Source: Diprion similis (Eukaryota > Arthropoda > Insecta > Hymenoptera > Diprionidae). Taken from it: 64,000 nucleotides of DNA. Numbering within the stretch: the first letter of the stretch is position 1; every line of letters starts with the position of its first letter. Below, piece by piece: positions 15,774 through 27,900 of this stretch. Location of the stretch: NCBI RefSeq assembly GCF_021155765.1, contig NC_060116.1, positions 10,106,001-10,170,000 on the forward strand. The letters run 5' to 3'. The position numbers and the translations under genes were made by a program. The notes under the pieces are model-generated. The model worked only from the letters and a program-made list of their open reading frames with translations. It had not been told where the DNA came from and did no database searches.

Positions 15774-15917
15774 TCAATCTAAACTTTCCGGATTCTGTAT
15801 CCTCCTTTGGTAATCTTCCAAGAAAGTGTCAACGTTCCGAAATACTCCGGTGTGCGCCTGGTACATCAGCGTCTCTAAAATCCTTTCGTTCTTGATAGCC
15901 TTTGAGGGTAAAACGGT
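15774..15917 (-). CDS. Last coding exon of the RapGAP-BTB gene
   Basis: Acceptor tattgtttcag, phase 0. Encodes TVLPSKAIKNERILETLMYQ, then a short tail FLEDYQRRIQNPESLD and TGA at 15776-15774. Completes the C-terminal helices after BACK. Confidence 0.93.
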   Translation of the reverse strand, partial: TVLPSKAIKNERILETLMYQAHTGVFRNVDTFLEDYQRRIQNPESLD

Positions 15918-18900
15918 CTGAAACAATAATTTGCACAGTTCGATGCACAAACTCATCTCGATATTCTTCTTCCCTTCATCTACACACTTGTCACTTAACA
16001 TAGAACAACTTGGCTCTGGACTCACCCTGATGAGTTCGTGCGGTGCAATATTCTGCAGCTTCAAATCCCGGGTCAGTCTTTCCATAATACACTTGAACTC
16101 CAGCTCGGCGTCGAGCTCGGAAGTCTTGGTCTCCACTCTGTGCTTCGCCCACTCCAACATCGCCTCGAACTTGTGTATTTCAATGACCGTAAGTTCCCGG
16201 CACATGATCATCTGGACCATGGATTCGCTCAGGGTGAGAAAATCGGGATTCCGAAAGAGCTGCCAGGCCCGAGTCTCAACGAATGCGAGGATCATGTTGA
16301 CCAATTCCGAGGCCGAAGTGTATCTCCAGTAATAGTTCTCAAGAGCACAGAGCATCACGCAGACTATCTCGATACGCAAAAACTGCTTTGCATGATGGAA
16401 ACACGCCTGAAGCAGTTCGGGAAGGTCGTAATGCTCAGCGGCGCATATCAGCCCCGGTATATTAGTGCAGGTTAACGGGCATGATCCGGTGTGCAGATAA
16501 TCCAACAACGTTCTAAAGGTTTCCGGGTCGAATTCGATAATGTCGAACTGAAAATCGGGGGGATCGGTTGGGCTTATAGGTTGCAAATTGCGAAAGACAT
16601 TCAATACTTCATATTGGTTGCGATATTGTAGATCCTATAGCTACCTCAGTTTGAGCGAGCTTTGCTCTGTCGACTTTCTGGGCATCGGCACAGACGCTCA
16701 GCCTGGGAACAGCCAGTGATTGTACTCCTCGATCCTTTTCCTTACCCTCTTTATCTGCGAGTAGGATTTCGCAAGTTTTAACGAATTGATATGAAAAATG
16801 GATATTTAATCCTGCGTGATGGTTACTTACTGCTGCAGTCCTGAGAGCTGGACCACAACTTTCGGTCTTCCGTTTGGAGAGTGTTTCCGCCTCCGTGTTT
16901 ACGGATGCTGCGACCCCATCCTGCTGTGATGGTCCCGAGCCGCGAAAAGGCACGCTTCACCATTGGAGAGGATGGCACACTTTTGGGCCTAAACATATCG
17001 GAACGAGTATCTCACAGAAACCGCGGGGCGGCACTTCGGGGTTCGGAGGACAATCAGATGTGAAATTCAAAAACGGATTCAAGGAATTTTTAGGAGCTTC
17101 GGGATGGCTTGGTATGTGGTTTCTTGTACGATTAACAAGACGTCAATGCGGATAATTCGTACCGAAGGAAGTCTCTTTTCTGTTCATCGTTAATTCGTGT
17201 CTACAACGTCTGTGATTCGTCAAATCCTCCTGGAGCGGAATTAGTTTAACACAGAGTGGTCCAAGGGTTACAGTTATATGGTAAAAAAAAGTGCAGTTAC
17301 GTGGCGTGAAGAGTCACGGTATTCAGTTTTGAAGTCTAATTCTTCTCCAATTTTTCGTAAGTCAGATGTCGTTCGATTACCAAGATTTAATTAAATTACC
17401 ACATAGATTAGTTTGTTTACAGTGTATATCCAGTATTGTTATTGAATGCTAAAATATGAAGTGGGTGACATAAAGAATGTAAATTTTGAAGAGAAATAAA
17501 ACATTCAAACACAATAAAGTGAGAAATATTTCAATTGACAACAAGTTCCGAGCAAACGTGTTAAAATATCATGGATTAAATATATAATATACATGTACGA
17601 TACAAGAACGGTATATAGACATGCCAAAATCAGAATAAGTGTAAAAATTTGGAAACATGCGGTGCTGTGAAGATTGGATTGATGGATGTGCCTTGAAAAA
17701 TACATCGAAATATAAATATGTCTTCATGTATCCGGGTAGCCCACTTGCCATATTTCATGGCACGTAGCATTAGCATGGCTCATTCGTATCAACCGATTAT
17801 ATTCAAACTCGCACAGCTTCACGGTATGATTCCTGAATGTTAATATACTAAACACAATTGCATTGAAGGAAGCTAGAAATTTGAAAAATTTTTAGTATAT
17901 ATTTTGGCATAATTCAAACGAATTTAAGTGTCGTAATGGCCACCATGTGGCGATTGTATAATGGCAGACTTTCCGCCACGTGGTTGTTACCCGGATATCA
18001 ATCATTCGACATCAATCAAATTACAGTAATCAATCTCACCACATTAACGATAACATAATTCCAAGCCAATCACCATAGAGTGCATTTATTTTCAACGTGA
18101 AACTGAATTGAAAAAAGTAATCTCCAAACGGTGGCATCTCGGACACGCTTGCCAAAATTCCTGCTCCGAGTATCAGGGAAATTGATTGACGGATGATTTT
18201 AAATACCGCCTTTTCAACCTACCTTGGACTTTCCACGTCGGGAACCTGGAGGAAGTTCGAACTTTTCGGCTTCTGTGGACTAAGTGCAGTGGGGACAGGC
18301 CTGGCAAGTAACTCGCCGACCGGAACTTGGGGACTTCCAAATCCCGTTTGAATTCCGTACAGCATTTCTTGAAAGACCCTGGAAAAATGTGGAGACCGTT
18401 AGACTCGTAGAACTTTGCGCAAAATTTCGTCAGTATAACTCGAGATATAATCACAGACCTGCTTCTGACACCAAGAATAGCTCGAACCCCGATAAATCGA
18501 ACTTTTTGCTTCTTTTGGCCAGGAACCAAAAAGGACACGTCAAACAAGCTGGCGTTCAGTGTCACGTTCGCTACGTTGTTCAAAAATACTCGCGTGAAGT
18601 CCTTGGCCAGCTGATCGTAGTCCTCGAATTGATCTCTCACGGAGTCCAACAACGGAGAAGAGGGTCTCATGTGACCGATGGGTCTCCAAGACCCGCGTCT
18701 AGGCGTTGGGGCGAAGAAGATTAATTTTTTACAAGAAAAAAAAAGTAAAAAAAGTAAAAAAATAACAAAAAATCGGAGTCACTGACTGAAAGATCAGAGC
18801 AAATTAGAAAGCATTATTTTACCTGTATGGCTTAGGGATTTGCCCGGTTTCCGCGTGATTTGCCAAGTTGGCGACAATGTCCTCGAGCATCTGACTCCTC

Positions 18901-21900
18901 GTCCTTTCCTGCATCCTCGCAAACTTCGGCGCTGAGTAACTGGCTCGTTCTCCGTTAACTATTTTCGTCAGAATCCACTCTCTGAACATCGGTCCTGTCG
19001 AGTGATAACAAAGTTATAAAATCGGCGTTCGACGGTGAGTGACGTTTTCGAGTCCTCCTACCTTTTTCAAATATACTTTGTTCCCACAGGTATGGTTTGT
19101 AGGCGCCGACCTCATCCCTCGTCACAACGGACACCTCGTACCTTGTGATCTTACGCTTTATTCTTGGACTGACTCGCACTAAGATGAAAGTATGGAGGAA
19201 ATGCGATTTTATGCACGCTGGACTGAAACTCGTATTGTCCGCCTCGAGAAATACCACGCAAACAATGTCGTTGCCTATGTGCCGTTTCCTCTGCAACTGT
19301 AACCAGAATTTCACCGTATACATATATGCATGAGAAAATCCGATTATTGATAATGGCGATGAAAAAGAAATTGAATTTTCGTCAAATTGCTTTAAAGAAA
19401 ATTACACCGATAAAAGTTGGCAAAATCATTTCTAAAAATCTGAAATACCTTCTGAGGGTCGTGTTTCTCGTAGGGAAGCAGCGTAGAGACGTGAAACATG
19501 ATTTCGATTCCTCTCCAGTTTGTGTAAACTGAATAAAGCCCCGTCAAGTCGTGCACGGTGTCCAAGCCACCCTTGTACTTATCGAAACCCTTGAGCCTGA
19601 CCTTATCGCCGAGAATTTGCAAAAACTCTTCGAACGAAAGTGAATTATCGTTGTTGTCCAGGATTTCTTCCTCGCTGTACTGTTCCTCCTGTACGTAAAT
19701 CACTCCAACCTTAAGTTCGGACTTAATGAAAACCTGGTCCAACTTGAGAAGCTCCTCAGGTGTGTCTGGCAGCTGACCCAAAGTCAGCGGAGGGTTGATG
19801 TTCACCTCCTTACCGAGGCTACGAACAACTTCCTCGCGGTTGTAACGATCGGCGAAGACACAGCTGGCCGGTATCAAGCCATGAACTGTGTAGCTTATAG
19901 CTCTGACTAGAATTCGAAACTGATCTCTGCCGTTAATCGTCTCTTGTTTAATGCTGAGTATCACCGGACCGAGGTCGTCGTCGTTGGTGAAATAGTTCCA
20001 ATGTTCCGATCCGTAAAAGTACTTTTCGTACGTTTCTTGCTCAACCGAAGTCAATTCGAAGCCCTGATTCTTTTCCCACTGTTCTTCGATCGCAGTTTTT
20101 TTACGCGGCGCATCGTCCGTCTCTATCTCGTTCTCTTCGAAGAGACAAAAATCCTGCCTCTGCTGCCTCGACGTTGAATCTGCCTGCTCTTCGGCCTGAT
20201 CAGGATCTGTTACTTCTCTGTCACTCTCGCTCTCGTCCCAAATAGTATCTGAGGCAATCTTTTGACGAGAGCATTCGATCCAGTACCCGGGGGTGGGGAT
20301 TAGATTGTGAGGAAATTCTTCGCAGAACTCGTCTGAAAGAACACGGATAATTAATTCCATTCAATTATCACTGAATATAATTAATCACAAGGTTGACTTA
20401 ATTTTACAAATGTGCTTCGTTAAATCGTTGCGTTATGCGAGACTAAGTGAGCGTACACGTAGATGGGGGAGAAAATCTTGACCGAGATGCAAATATGGAG
20501 AGTAGTTCCTTCAACCCTTGGTCACGTATTGTCGATAAATTTCTTCGGTATCTTCTCGAAACCGATGATGTTATGACTACAGTCGATTCACTGTAAGGTA
20601 GAACACCAAGCTGTTTGGTAGACAGGGCTTGGTATTCGAACTTAGAGTGAACCGCCTGCGGTAGATTTCCGTATTTTCTTTTATCCTTCCGCTGACCCCG
20701 CGCGATTTATAATTGTCTCCATCGGCATTGAAGATCACTGTTAACGCTTACCCTTGTGTTGCGTTAGCTTCGGATACCGCGGGAACTCCTTATAATACTA
20801 ATTAAAATAACAATAAATGTATTCAACGAGTTGATATTGTAGTAGATCGATGTAATGGAGAATATCTCGCGGGGTGAAAACATCCGCTATGGTTAAGGGT
20901 GGTTAGTAAACAACTAACATACATTTGAAATTGAGAGAAAATTCCAAAGTTGTGGAAGACGATATATAAAGTACAGAACAAGAGTAATAAATTTTTCGAA
21001 TGCGGACTTGATGGGAGAAAATGCAGCTAGATACTTGAGTGATTGGACATAGTAAATACGGATAGAAAGCTCAAGAACGTGGTGAGTGTTGGTAAAAAAT
21101 ATTTGGGAACTAACCAGATGTTAGGTTGAGAATTACTTCTTAAAGCCTAGCGAGGGTTATGCGATCCAACAATCACTTTGGACTTTCTCGGATTTAGCAC
21201 ATCGTGCGAAATTAAGAACGTGAGATGACTTATAATTCGGTAGCTGGTACGCCACGGAGTTCTTCTACTACTAGGACGGCTGACATAGTTCACGACTTTT
21301 CTACTCGCACGGTTGCGTGGCTGGCATGGCTGACACGGTACAAAATTTTCTACTAGCAAGCAGCGTGGCTGACGTAGCAAGTAATATTTCTACTAGCAAG
21401 AAGCACGATCAACAAGGCTGACATGATATGCGAAGAACGTCTACTAATTTACTATCACTTCGAACAGCTGATTAATTAATTTAGAAAATATGCAAAATCT
21501 ATCTTCACTTTTATTACGATTTATTAACGATGGTTATGTCGCTCCGGTAGACGGTTGAGATTTTTTAATATTTGAGTACCTGTTTCAGAATAACTTCTAC
21601 GTAATAAACAGTGCAAAATATTGTGTTGTTAACATTTCCAGGAAATTGCAATTACGCAGTTAGTATGCTAGAATACGAACTGCTACTAACCTGAACAAGC
21701 TTGAGGTGGTAACGGGAAGATCAGGGTAGTCGATGACTTTCGACGGGCGACGGCACAGCCCAGACTCTGAGGCTTGAAGCTGCGAAGTTGTTGCATGAAA
21801 TCTGCACACTCCATCAGAGCGACGTCCGCAAAGTGCAAGTCACACAGAATGTGGTTTTTGAACCTATAATAGATCGATTTCAGTTGTCGATTAGTTTGCA

Positions 21901-24900
21901 AAAAAAAAAAAAGACAAAATTATAAGCTTCTCTCGGACACGGACCATGTGCATGAAAATGTATTTGAAACGTATGCAAAGGACAAAGGATGCGGCGAGTA
22001 TGAATGTTGAGTAATAAAATATGGAAAGTGCGAAACATTTCATTGTCAATACTGGAAGGAAGATCCCCGGTTTAAGAGAGGCGTTATTGGCAGCTTCGGG
22101 CGAAATGGCGAAGCCTCGTCGTTCATGTATGTGCAAACATAGGCGGGAAGGGATGATAATGTAGTAGAAAGTGAATAAAATAAGAATCCGAACACCGTTC
22201 GAGATGGCGAATGGCAATTTTATCGTCTCGATGTAGGTATAGGTCAGCAACAGAGCGTTTCATATCTCCACGCGGCAAGGTTTACTCCCGCCGCGATTAA
22301 GCCTCTCTGGCTAAACATGCAGGCGCGTAACCACGTAGGTATACTGCTTGTGTACATACATGTATGTCAGAATAATACTACACAATGATCTTATCTATAC
22401 GTATAAGAAGATACGGGGGAATGCAAAAATTGCCATTGGTTGGCTCACCTGCGTGCGCGCTTCTGATTTGGTCCGGTAAGATTGAGGCCGCAACTGTTGC
22501 ATCTCAGGCACTCCTCGTGGTAATGGTTGTTGTCATAAAGTGGAGAAGGTTCTTTAAATCAAAATAAAGGGTAGAGCCTTGCGTGAAATGCATACTTTGA
22601 AAATTTCGGGAATTTCAGCAATGAAGAAGTTGGGTGTGGCTTGAGTACAATGAAAATTCCACAGCGGTGGGGGTGGAATTTCCCAACAAAGCCTCGGATT
22701 TCATCCGTAATGATATTTTAGTGGTGTGTACCAGCGATTAAATTTTGGCCCTCTCGCTTGGTATCAATTCACCGCCCGCTTCTCTTGATTATACCTACAG
22801 TGTTATAATCCTTACCCCGAAATGAAAGGTTACTCAATAACGGAAACCATTTTCGTTTAAAATTTCATTAGGACTGATATATTAAGTCGGGATTAATGGG
22901 CGATTTAATTAAATCAAGAATTCACTCGCGCTTCGCAAAGAATGACATTTTAGAATGGGTATTTTCGTTCTTCCTATACGGGAAGAGCTTATTTTGCCTT
23001 CTCGCATCCACAAGTGGTTGTCTATGAAAAGGTATAAAAATTTTCATCTCGTTTTTCTCATCCGGATAAAGAACTGAAACAAACGTTGTGAGGCAATTAA
23101 CGGATGGGCAAACGAATTATTATTATAACCACAAATGACCTAAGGGATCTCACTTTTTGCCGATATGAAAAATCCCTGGGTTGATAAAATATTCAGAAAG
23201 GGCGCCATCCATTGCGTGGCTAATGAAAAATCGAAGTGTTCGTCCTAGGTGCGAATTTTTTAAAATGATTAAGCACATATACGATCGTAGTGCGAACGGT
23301 CACTTTTAATTAATTAACGACCCTCTAACTTTTCACCCCTTCAGCAATTACGATATACACCACTCTCGGGCGATTGTAATTTTTCTTTTATTTTATTCAT
23401 CACGCACACCGTACACTGACACTTATTGACGTTGTTTCACCGCAACATTTGATTCAATTTTTCACGTATTCAACCGTTTGATTGTTCCTTTTATTTGTCA
23501 CTTACATTTTCCTCTGTCCTGTTGAAGACACTATTAAAAATCTATCAACCTGAGACTTATCAACGACTTATCAACGAACAAATCAATTCACTTTCCAACA
23601 AGTCGAATCAATCATTTCCGCGCTTCTGTCATTTCCTCAAACGTATGAAATCATGACACATACCCCGTAGTCAGTTGTCGTAGAATTATTATCACCGTCT
23701 TACTACTTTGCAGTTTTCTTTTATTATTATTATCCCTCGACAGACTTTTCTACTTAGTGCTGATTCTGTTGTCAGCTATCGACTGGGATGCACCCTGTTA
23801 CAATATATGGGAACTATAACAAGGGTAGCGCCTGCGTGATCTTACCCACGACGAAAATTATTTACCCATGCGCGTGCACGAAAGGGCTGCATCGTATTGG
23901 CCCGAAAAATTCGAGGTATCATGGGATTTTGGCGTCGGTATTCAAACGTCAAAAATTACGCCACGAGCTTCGTGTATCGGGATGAATACGAATAAAGTAT
24001 TGATTCGATCGGATTCAGCTACCATACCAAAAATTAAAGTTCAACGAACTGTGTTGCAATGATTTGACAGTAACTGCGTTCAAAACATTGAACACGTTCA
24101 CAATTATACATCGTGTCAGAGGTAATTTGAATTACTATCGTTATTTCATGTGACACCATAGAACATTCGCGTTAGCAATGCAACGAACTGTGTTGCAATG
24201 ATTTGACAGTAACTGCGTTCAAAACATTGAACACGTTCACAATTATACATCGTGTCAGAGGTAATTTGAATTACTATCGTTATTTCATGTGACACCATAG
24301 AACATTCGCGTTAGCAATGCAACGAACTGTGTTGCAATGATTTGACAGTAACTGCGTTCAAAACATTGAACACGTTCACAATTATACATCGTGTCAGAGG
24401 TAATTTGAATTACTATCGTTATTTCATGTGACACCATAGAACATTCGCGTTAGCAATGACGTGTGCAGGTTAACCGCATCGTAATAATAGAATGTGTTCG
24501 AAAATTTATGGAACAGTGTAACGTATAAAATAACACGGTGTTCCAGACAATGTAACACAATACGGGACTCATTAATTTACTCATTCATAATTTATAACTC
24601 ACCGGTCTGCGTGCTGCTGTCAAAAAATGTACTAGTCGTTTCAACCGTCATCGTGGCAAAGGTTCCGTCAGTAATTTGAGCCGAACTGTCCCTTCGGCCT
24701 CTGTACCTTTGAACCTGAAACGAATGTTGAAAGGTAAATGACTTGTTCGGTCTGCGATTAACGAATCGTGATTTTGTTGAAATTTGAAACCTACGGTGTC
24801 GTCGCTCTGAGAACTTTGTCTTCTGAAATTTCTGCAACGTATCATTTCCTCCGTTGTGCTCTGTCGCCTGAAACCTCTGGCGATCAAAATCTCTTCGGTC

Positions 24901-27900
24901 GTTGATTGTCTTCTGATCACCGGTGCATGTTGAATGGTAGTTGGTCCACGGGCGCAGGGACTTGGATCCCGTGACGAACAGGATGAGCTATCCGAAGACC
25001 TGAGAATCAAAAAAACTCGGTCCAACTTTTCTTTCAATATTTGACTGGGACAGGGAAGCGTGTAAATTGATAAATGAATTTAATTGACTAGATTTCCGCA
25101 AGCATGAAAAGTAAGCGTAAAAAACGAGCAACTGTCTTCTCATTCTCAGTTTACAGAATTTTTTTTCAACATCTGTCAATTCCACACTGACGTAAATGAG
25201 AATTAAACAATACCTCGTATGCTTATCCGATCGAATCAAAAATTATCGTAAAATTCTGATAAATCATTTCAAGATGTACCGAAGTCAGTTACCAGGAGAA
25301 AAAATCTAAAAAGAAAAACTTATTTTGAGGTAAACTAGGATTTACCTGGGCGGTCGACCATACGCGATGGACGTCGATTGCCGTCTCAGCCTGGCTTTTC
25401 TTTGTCGAATCGGACTGATGTCCCTTTTATCCGTAGCATTTCTGTCCGGGCTTAAATGACTCCTAGAGTCACGCCTTCTAGGATATGAGGCAGAGTCCGG
25501 ACTCAACGAGTCCCTGCGAGCTTTGCGACCTTGAAACCACCATAATTTCTTACCACAAACCTTCAAATGGATGAACAAGTACACTCGAGGCGTTTCTATA
25601 CATTCGAGCCCATACCTCCGTCGTCGGGATCCGGAGAAAGCGTCGGCTGACTCCCTCGTCGACCGGAAGGTGGGAGCGATTCGTCGATAGCAGCTGCCTG
25701 CCTCGTTAGCCTTGCCAATTTGCTCGGTGATGCCTCTTTTCCTTTGTAATAGCACTTGAACAAATATTTCAATGAGTCGTTGTGCTCAGATCAAAAGTTA
25801 GATTCCTCTTTCCAATATGCTTATAACGAACTAATGAGTACACGGCTGTTTGTCCGACATTCATCTTTTATTAGCATGGCTCGAAATCTGGATTGGTATA
25901 AAAATCGACGTGGACAAATTTAGGTGAAACATTTACCTGAGTGGTGGAATCTCTTCTTGTAGTGAGTAGGGGGTGGGTCGGGGTGCTATTCAAATTCGGT
26001 GTTCCTACGGGACTTGAGCCACCAGAAGCGGACATTCCTGGTAAGGGAAGACTGCTTCCGGTCATCGGCGACACCAGAGGAGGCGTCACTGCGGACGTAA
26101 TGATCGTGGGAGGATTCATCGTCGGGTCTAGATTCATGGATTTTCCACTGTCGGTGGCAGTGCTCTTCATCTCGACCGTCAGCGTCGTCGTCGGCGCTTT
26201 CGAATCAGACTTCACCTCCACCGTCGAGCTCGACTTCTCATTTTTCTCAGCATGAAGTCTCTGCGCCTCCAGATGTTCCCTGAGCAGTATAACAGAGCGT
26301 GCATATCTCGATTTTCACCGACAACAACAGTCGTTTGAGTGTAAGGATACCGCAAACTTGATAGCGGATGTACCGGAGGAATTTAGGAAAATTAATCCCT
26401 TCCTGTTTCCCGCCCCCGAGAAACTTTGCCGGCTATCCGTTTATCTTGATATACGTTCCGACGTGTCTCTTGCAAAATTAATGCCGCCAAAATGAATGAG
26501 ACGAACCTGACCGCACAGCTGGCCCCACTGTCGGTGCTCGAAGCGCTGGGCCTTTGGTCGCTCCGATAGTATTTGGTAGGCGTGACACCCCCGCCTTCCT
26601 GGGACTGTTGGGACTGTCTGCGCCTGTGGTGTCGACAATTGTGTTTCCGTTCTCCAGGGCTGACTGACTGCCCACCGACGACAGAATCTCTCCGCGATTT
26701 CGCACTTTCTCCAGACCCACGTCTGGAGTTTTTAACCGATTCTCCGGAACCTGAAAAGAAATTTGTTCTCGTTTAGCAAACGCGCTAAATTTTTCTCGGT
26801 GGATTCTCAGTCTATCCATAACCGAAGATTCTTGACCTCTAAGACAACTTTGTCAGCGATTTTCTCTCTTTATCACGCCGAACAAAGCAAGGAACGGTAG
26901 CCTGGGTTGGATTCTAACAAAGTTTCGGGAACTCGAAGAATTCCCGAGCATCAAGCCAAGGAGCCCACTTCTCCTCGAGATTTGAGCTCCTCGAACAAGA
27001 TACTCGAGAATCGCTGCAAAGCTCAGACTGTGACAGTAAAGTATAGTAATTGCGATTACCTCTCCTGGTGGTTGGCGAAATGACCGTTGGCGGGGCCGAC
27101 GACTGTTGTGAATCCTTTTTGCTCCAAAATCGAGCCAATTCATTTTTGAAGTCGCTGATGGTCGAGTCTCTCCTTGATTTGCAGGACACCTGACTCCTGA
27201 TCCCGCTGTCGACGGAGCTCTCCCTCCTACTCCGGAGGCTTGTCATGTGGCTCGAGTCCGTAGTCTGTTGTCTCGGCCAGGGCATGGACTTCGCGATGTC
27301 TGCAAGGGTCTCTCGTCGGTGCAGCTTCCCGCCCTTTCCACCCTTGCTCGAAGTCCCGCCGCCGCCCCATTCCTTCAGGAGCTCCGTTAACTGAGCCAAG
27401 CTGGACCGACGCCGACGCTGATTGGGTGGAGACGATTCCTGGATTTCGTTCGGTGGTGAAATTGAGGTGATTTGTGCGGCCGAGTCCCTCCGCCCCGCTC
27501 CTACAAGTGTCCGGAATTGTGAGTACAGTAATAAAATTAGGAGGATTCGAGGGTGGAATCGCGCGAAGAAGAAGAAGGAGAATAAGAAGGTGATGTGGTC
27601 GACCTGATATAATTTTTCTTCAATTTACTAGATCTCTAGTGGCGTTTCAAGGAGTCAGAGTATTTAGCATAACGCTTCTAACTTTTCAATTAGCTGGTTT
27701 GTTTTCTTTTGCCAGCTCAGGCGCTCCTCTCATTAAAATTAGTCGGTTGTGAGGGACGCGATAAGGTAAAAGGTTTCCTTGGATACAGCCAACACGATAC
27801 TCAAGCAAACTGCTCGATGACGTTACATTGACAATAGAAAATTCCTTTTATCTAATAAAAAAAAAAGATACCATATCATCATTTTCAGAAATATTTTCTT

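Noticed and set aside
15931..16475. Two + strand open frames of 133 and 145 codons
   Set aside because: They are antisense shadows of the BACK-domain exon.
24042..24458. Repeat array considered as CRISPR
   Set aside because: Contiguous 139-bp copies with no spacers, in an animal intron; it is a tandem repeat.
26478..26819. 113-codon - strand frame over an RRxS exon
   Set aside because: Out of phase with both neighbouring exons; the Met-less frame with SRRDS and RRRQS is the one that splices correctly.
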